A stretch of 64,000 bases of DNA from Micromonospora sp. MA102 (lineage in GTDB: Bacteria > Actinomycetota > Actinomycetes > Mycobacteriales > Micromonosporaceae), in the NCBI RefSeq assembly GCF_025460765.1, contig NZ_JAMWEG010000003.1:186001-250000 (forward strand), read 5' to 3'. Position numbers and translations under genes: made by a program. Numbering within the stretch: position 1 is the stretch's first letter; each line of letters begins with the position of its first letter. The notes beneath the pieces are model-generated. The model saw nothing but the letters and a program-made list of their open reading frames with translations. It ran no database searches and was not told where the DNA came from. Shown here piece by piece: positions 60,846 through 64,000 of the stretch.

Positions 60846-63547
60846 CGTGATGCGTCCTCTTCGTAGCGGCGGTCTGGACCGACTTCGCGCAGAGCACGGG
60901 CGACGCCCGCCTCGAAGTCGGTGATGAGGTCGCGGACCTCGGCCGGGTCCCCCGGCGGCGGGCTTGCCGGCGGGGTGGTCTGGGCCGGGGACCCGGCCAG
61001 GTTCGCCCCGGGCACGCGCCGGCTGAGCCGGGGCCGGTCGGGGGTGGGCACGGCGGGAGCGGCGTCGTCCTCGGCCCGGCGTACGCCGTCCTGGAACGCC
61101 TCGACCAGGGCCCGGACCGTGGCCGCGTCGGCGGTGTCGGCGGTGTCGGCGACGACCGGTCCCGGCGCGGGCTCGCCGGGCGGCAGGGTCGCCCCGGGCA
61201 CCCGCTGCCGGATCAGCGGCTGGGACCAGGCCGGCCCGGCGGGCGGGGACGCGAGGGCCGGCCCGGCGGGCGGGAGGCCGGTCGCCCGCCCGGCGGCCGG
61301 GGGCGCGGCCGGGGCCGGGGCGCCGACCGGGGTCGGCGGGTCCGGGGTGCCGGGACCGGGGGTCGCCGGCACCGTGGTGGCGGGCGCCACGAGGGGCGGC
61401 CAGGCGGTCGGCGGCGCGCCGAGGTCGGCGGTCGTGCCGAAGTCGGCGACCGGACCGGGGCCGGCGGTCGTGCGGAAGTCGGCGACCGCGCCGGGGCCGG
61501 TGACCGTGCTCGGGTCGGCGGCCGGGTTGCCGAAGGCGTTCCAGGACTCACCGGCCTCGATGCTCCGCGTGGCCCGGCTCAGCAGCGCCACGTCGAAGCC
61601 GGCCGGTTCGTCGGCGGCCGGGGTCCGGGCGGGCTCGGGCAGCGTGCGCCGCTCCCGGGACGGCACCGAGGCGCGCGCCACGGCCGCACCGGCCCGCTCG
61701 GGACGACGGACCACCAGCAGGGCGGCCGGGATGTCCAGGTGGGCGGTCACCCCGCCGCCGGCGGTCGCGGCCAGCCGGACGCTCCAGCCGTGCCGGCGGG
61801 CCAGCCGGCCCACCACGAATAGCCCTAGCACCTCGGTCGGCGCCAGGTCGAGCCGCTCCCGGCGGGTGAGCCGCGCGTTCTCGGCGGCGAGGCGCTCCTC
61901 GGTCATGCCGATGCCCCGGTCCACCACGGTGAGCCGGGCGCCGTCGTCGGTCTGCTCGCCGGCCACCAGCACCCGGGTGTGCGGCGGGGAGAAGGCCGTG
62001 GCGTTCTCCATCAGCTCGGCCAGCGCGAGCACCAGGTCACCGGCGGCCGCGGGTCCCGCCGACACCCCGGACGGGACCTGCACGTCCACCCGGGTGTAGT
62101 CCTCGATCTCACCGAGCGCGAGCCGGACCAGGTCGGCCAGCGGGACCGGGGCGACGTGCCCGTCCGACCCGGTCGCGCCGGAGAGCACCACCAGGCTGCC
62201 GGCGTTGCGGCGCAGCCGGCTGGAGATGTGGTCGAGGCGGTACAGGTGTTCCAGCCGTCCGGGGTCGGTCTCCTGCCGCTCCAGCCGGTCGATCAGGGCG
62301 ATCTGCCGGCCGACCAGGTTCTGCGTACGCCGGCCCACGTGGCCGAACATCTGCGCCACGTTGCGCCGGCCGGCCACCTGCCGCTCGACCAGCCGGGCGG
62401 CGGTGCGCTGCACCCGCTCGAACGCCCGGGCCAGGTCGCCGATTTCGTCCCGGGACCCGACGTCGACCGGGTCGAGGCGGACCGGCGGCACGGTCTCGGA
62501 CTCGTCGTCGACCACCCGGGTCAGCTCCGCCTCGGCGACCCGGGCGACCCGGTCCGCGGAGCGGGTGAGCCGGGTCAGCGGCCGGGCCACCGTGCGGGCC
62601 ACCGCCATGCCGAGCAGCACCACGCTCAGCAGGATCAGGGCGGCCGCCGCGCTGACCAGCCAGGCGGCGGCGAGCGCATCCCGGTGTTCCTCGCGGGTCT
62701 CGGCGATGACGTCCGCGACGATCTTCTTCTCCACGAACTGGCCGAGGGTGATCATCGAGCGGACCGAGGGGAACAGCGCGTCGATGGGCACCGCCGCGAT
62801 CGCCGTCACCGGGTCCTTGACGCTGTCCACCAGGAAGGTGGGGCTGGTCCGGGCGGCGACCGCCGCGTCGTCCAGCATGGCGAGCCGGTACTGCTCCGGC
62901 GTGATCAGGCTGCGGAACCGCTGGTTGTCGACGTTGAGGGCGGCCATGCAGGCGATGTACGAGCCCGCCACCTTCGGATCGCCCGTCGTCTTGACCAGCA
63001 CGATGAGCGTGGCGCAGGCGCCCAGCCCCTCGTCGGCGCGCAGTAGCGCGTCCAGCGCCAGCACCTGCCGCCCGGCCGAGGTGCCGGTGTCCACCTGGAA
63101 CGGCAGCCGCAGCGCCTCGATCAACGCCATGTCGACGGTGCGGAACGCGCTCATGATCTCGTCCGGCGTGGCCTTGCCGGCGAGCACGGCGGTACGCAGG
63201 TCGCCCAGCGTGCGTACCCCGTCGAGGGCCGCCTGGACCGGCGTCGGCAGCGACTCGGCCCGCAGGTCGGCGACCCGGTCGTCCACCGTGGCGGATTTCT
63301 GGATCAGCTCGGTACGGGTCACCCGGCCGAGCAGCGACCCCACCGAGAGCAGCCGTTCCTGCTGGAGATCCTGCACGAGGCTGCCGATGCGGCTGGCCAC
63401 CCGGACGGTGTCGGCGATGTCGGCGGCCCGCTGGGCGGCGGCGACCCGGTCGAGGACCACCGGCACGGCCAGCCCGACCATGCTGAGCAGCGGGATGATC
63501 ACCAGCAGGGCGAGCCTGCCCCGGATCCGGAGCCTACCGAGCAGCAT
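60842..63547 (-). CDS. cvnA: conservon membrane sensor histidine kinase CvnA
   Basis: A 901-residue kinase. TM1 ~11-33, a large external sensor with NIT-type helical features (~40-290), TM2 ~294-317, HAMP ~318-390, then a dimerisation helix with His440 in LYRLDHISSRLRRNAGSL, and the ATPase domain (N box ELMENATAFSPP, ~511-522; VVDRGIGMTEER, G1; LGLFVVGRLARRHGW, G2). The last ~280 residues are a Pro/Ala/Gly-rich disordered tail. In conservons the tail and phosphorelay partners are unknown. ATG 63547 starts at the first TM; the longer frame is antisense-like. It overlaps the upstream gene by 14 nt. Confidence 0.9.
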   Translation of the reverse strand: MLLGRLRIRGRLALLVIIPLLSMVGLAVPVVLDRVAAAQRAADIADTVRVASRIGSLVQDLQQERLLSVGSLLGRVTRTELIQKSATVDDRVADLRAESLPTPVQAALDGVRTLGDLRTAVLAGKATPDEIMSAFRTVDMALIEALRLPFQVDTGTSAGRQVLALDALLRADEGLGACATLIVLVKTTGDPKVAGSYIACMAALNVDNQRFRSLITPEQYRLAMLDDAAVAARTSPTFLVDSVKDPVTAIAAVPIDALFPSVRSMITLGQFVEKKIVADVIAETREEHRDALAAAWLVSAAAALILLSVVLLGMAVARTVARPLTRLTRSADRVARVAEAELTRVVDDESETVPPVRLDPVDVGSRDEIGDLARAFERVQRTAARLVERQVAGRRNVAQMFGHVGRRTQNLVGRQIALIDRLERQETDPGRLEHLYRLDHISSRLRRNAGSLVVLSGATGSDGHVAPVPLADLVRLALGEIEDYTRVDVQVPSGVSAGPAAAGDLVLALAELMENATAFSPPHTRVLVAGEQTDDGARLTVVDRGIGMTEERLAAENARLTRRERLDLAPTEVLGLFVVGRLARRHGWSVRLAATAGGGVTAHLDIPAALLVVRRPERAGAAVARASVPSRERRTLPEPARTPAADEPAGFDVALLSRATRSIEAGESWNAFGNPAADPSTVTGPGAVADFRTTAGPGPVADFGTTADLGAPPTAWPPLVAPATTVPATPGPGTPDPPTPVGAPAPAAPPAAGRATGLPPAGPALASPPAGPAWSQPLIRQRVPGATLPPGEPAPGPVVADTADTADAATVRALVEAFQDGVRRAEDDAAPAVPTPDRPRLSRRVPGANLAGSPAQTTPPASPPPGDPAEVRDLITDFEAGVARALREVGPDRRYEEDASR

Positions 63548-64000
63548 CGAACGGCCTCCACCGCTCGGAGTCGCCGCGTCCGCCGCCGACGGGCAGGAGT
63601 TCGCCGTTCCCGGCGAAGGCCGGCGGGTCGGGGTGGAGGGTGACCGGCGGCGGGCCGGCCTCGGCGGGCTCGCGGTCCGCCTCGGCGGCCCGGCGGCGGG
63701 CGCGCCGCAGCGCGGAGAGCAGCACCCCGGCCAGCACGGCGAGCAGCACCCCGGCCGCCGCGAGGGCGCCCCGGGCCAGCCAGCGGTCCCGGTCGAGCCG
63801 GTCGAGCCGTTCCACCAGCAGCGCGTCGAGCTGGTCGAGGATGACCTGCCGGAGCTGGGTGGCGGCCGACTGCGCGCCGCGCCGCGCGGCGCCGAGCTGG
63901 ACCGGGTCGGGCCCGGCCGCTCCGGCCGGCGCCGAGAACGCGGCAAGCGCCTCCACCGAGCGCTGGTAGGTGTCCAGGGGGGTGAGCACGGTCGGGCCCA
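63534..64000 (-). CDS. membrane protein, 5' end outside window
   Basis: Only ~150 C-terminal residues lie in the window, and the frame is open to the right edge. A helical external segment (QRSVEALAAFSAPAGAAGPD; ARRGAQSAATQLRQVILDQLDALL) leads to one transmembrane helix (WLARGALAAAGVLLAVLAGVLLSAL), a basic stop-transfer RRARRRAAEADRE, and a Pro-rich tail. It resembles the end of a signalling or sensor membrane protein and overlaps cvnA by 14 nt, so it is probably the first gene of the conservon operon here. Identity unknown. Confidence 0.6.
   Translation of the reverse strand, partial: GPTVLTPLDTYQRSVEALAAFSAPAGAAGPDPVQLGAARRGAQSAATQLRQVILDQLDALLVERLDRLDRDRWLARGALAAAGVLLAVLAGVLLSALRRARRRAAEADREPAEAGPPPVTLHPDPPAFAGNGELLPVGGGRGDSERWRPFDAAR

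Overview
The window is very GC-rich, densely coding DNA from a filamentous actinomycete. The Micromonosporaceae, probably Micromonospora or a close relative, is the best fit, but this is inferred from gene content and style rather than a marker gene. Supporting signs are a SARP/AfsR regulator, a CvnABCD conservon, a stand-alone MsiK-type sugar ATPase, an actinobacterial-type gas vesicle operon, two exact TTGTCCACA boxes, many GTG/TTG starts, and at least twelve genes whose start codon lies 6-8 nt behind a TAnnnT -10 box (leaderless pattern). No rRNA, prophage, IS element or CRISPR array was seen.

Layout. 1-7.5 kb: the end of a beta-propeller gene, then class I and class II fumarases on either side of a SARP regulator and a decayed gene fragment. 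7.5-16 kb: CGNR regulator, EamA transporter, HAD hydrolase, a DUF559-type protein with DnaA boxes upstream, IclR regulator, cysS-rlmB, msiK and tRNA-Thr(TGT). 16-29 kb: single genes and divergent regulator/target pairs: HIT; TetR/SDR with paired operators; TMEM175; NTF2-like; LysR/SDR; ECF41 sigma/CMD; AraC; an asparagine-synthase-like protein; VOC; phosphatase; DJ-1/LysR. 29-42 kb: lipoprotein, secreted M4 metalloprotease, enoyl-CoA hydratase, an HNH nuclease preceded by a small ORF and terminator, a CrtU-like flavoprotein, a Pyr_excise-type DNA glycosylase candidate, a TrkA double-RCK membrane protein, an amino acid permease, PAP2 and DUF4032.

42-50.8 kb: an amino-sugar catabolic block (nagA, ROK kinase, SIS isomerase) divergent from a DeoR regulator, then an ABC exporter pair under two palindromic operators, DUF3263, a PP2C-like phosphatase and a GNAT. 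50.9-56.4 kb: a compact ten-gene gas vesicle operon (Y-Z-A-F-G-O-J-L-S-K order by family), preceded by a promoter matching stress-sigma (SigB/SigF type) consensus. 56.4-64 kb: on the opposite strand, a CDC48-like AAA ATPase whose first ATPase ring looks degenerate, a small unknown protein, and a conservon (sensor kinase, roadblock, DUF742, GTPase), ending in a partial membrane gene cut by the window edge.

The genes fall into local modules rather than one pathway. The gas vesicle operon with its convergent AAA ATPase and nearby conservon is the most distinctive block. The regulatory DNA (operators, leaderless promoters, repeats) is the most informative part of the rest.
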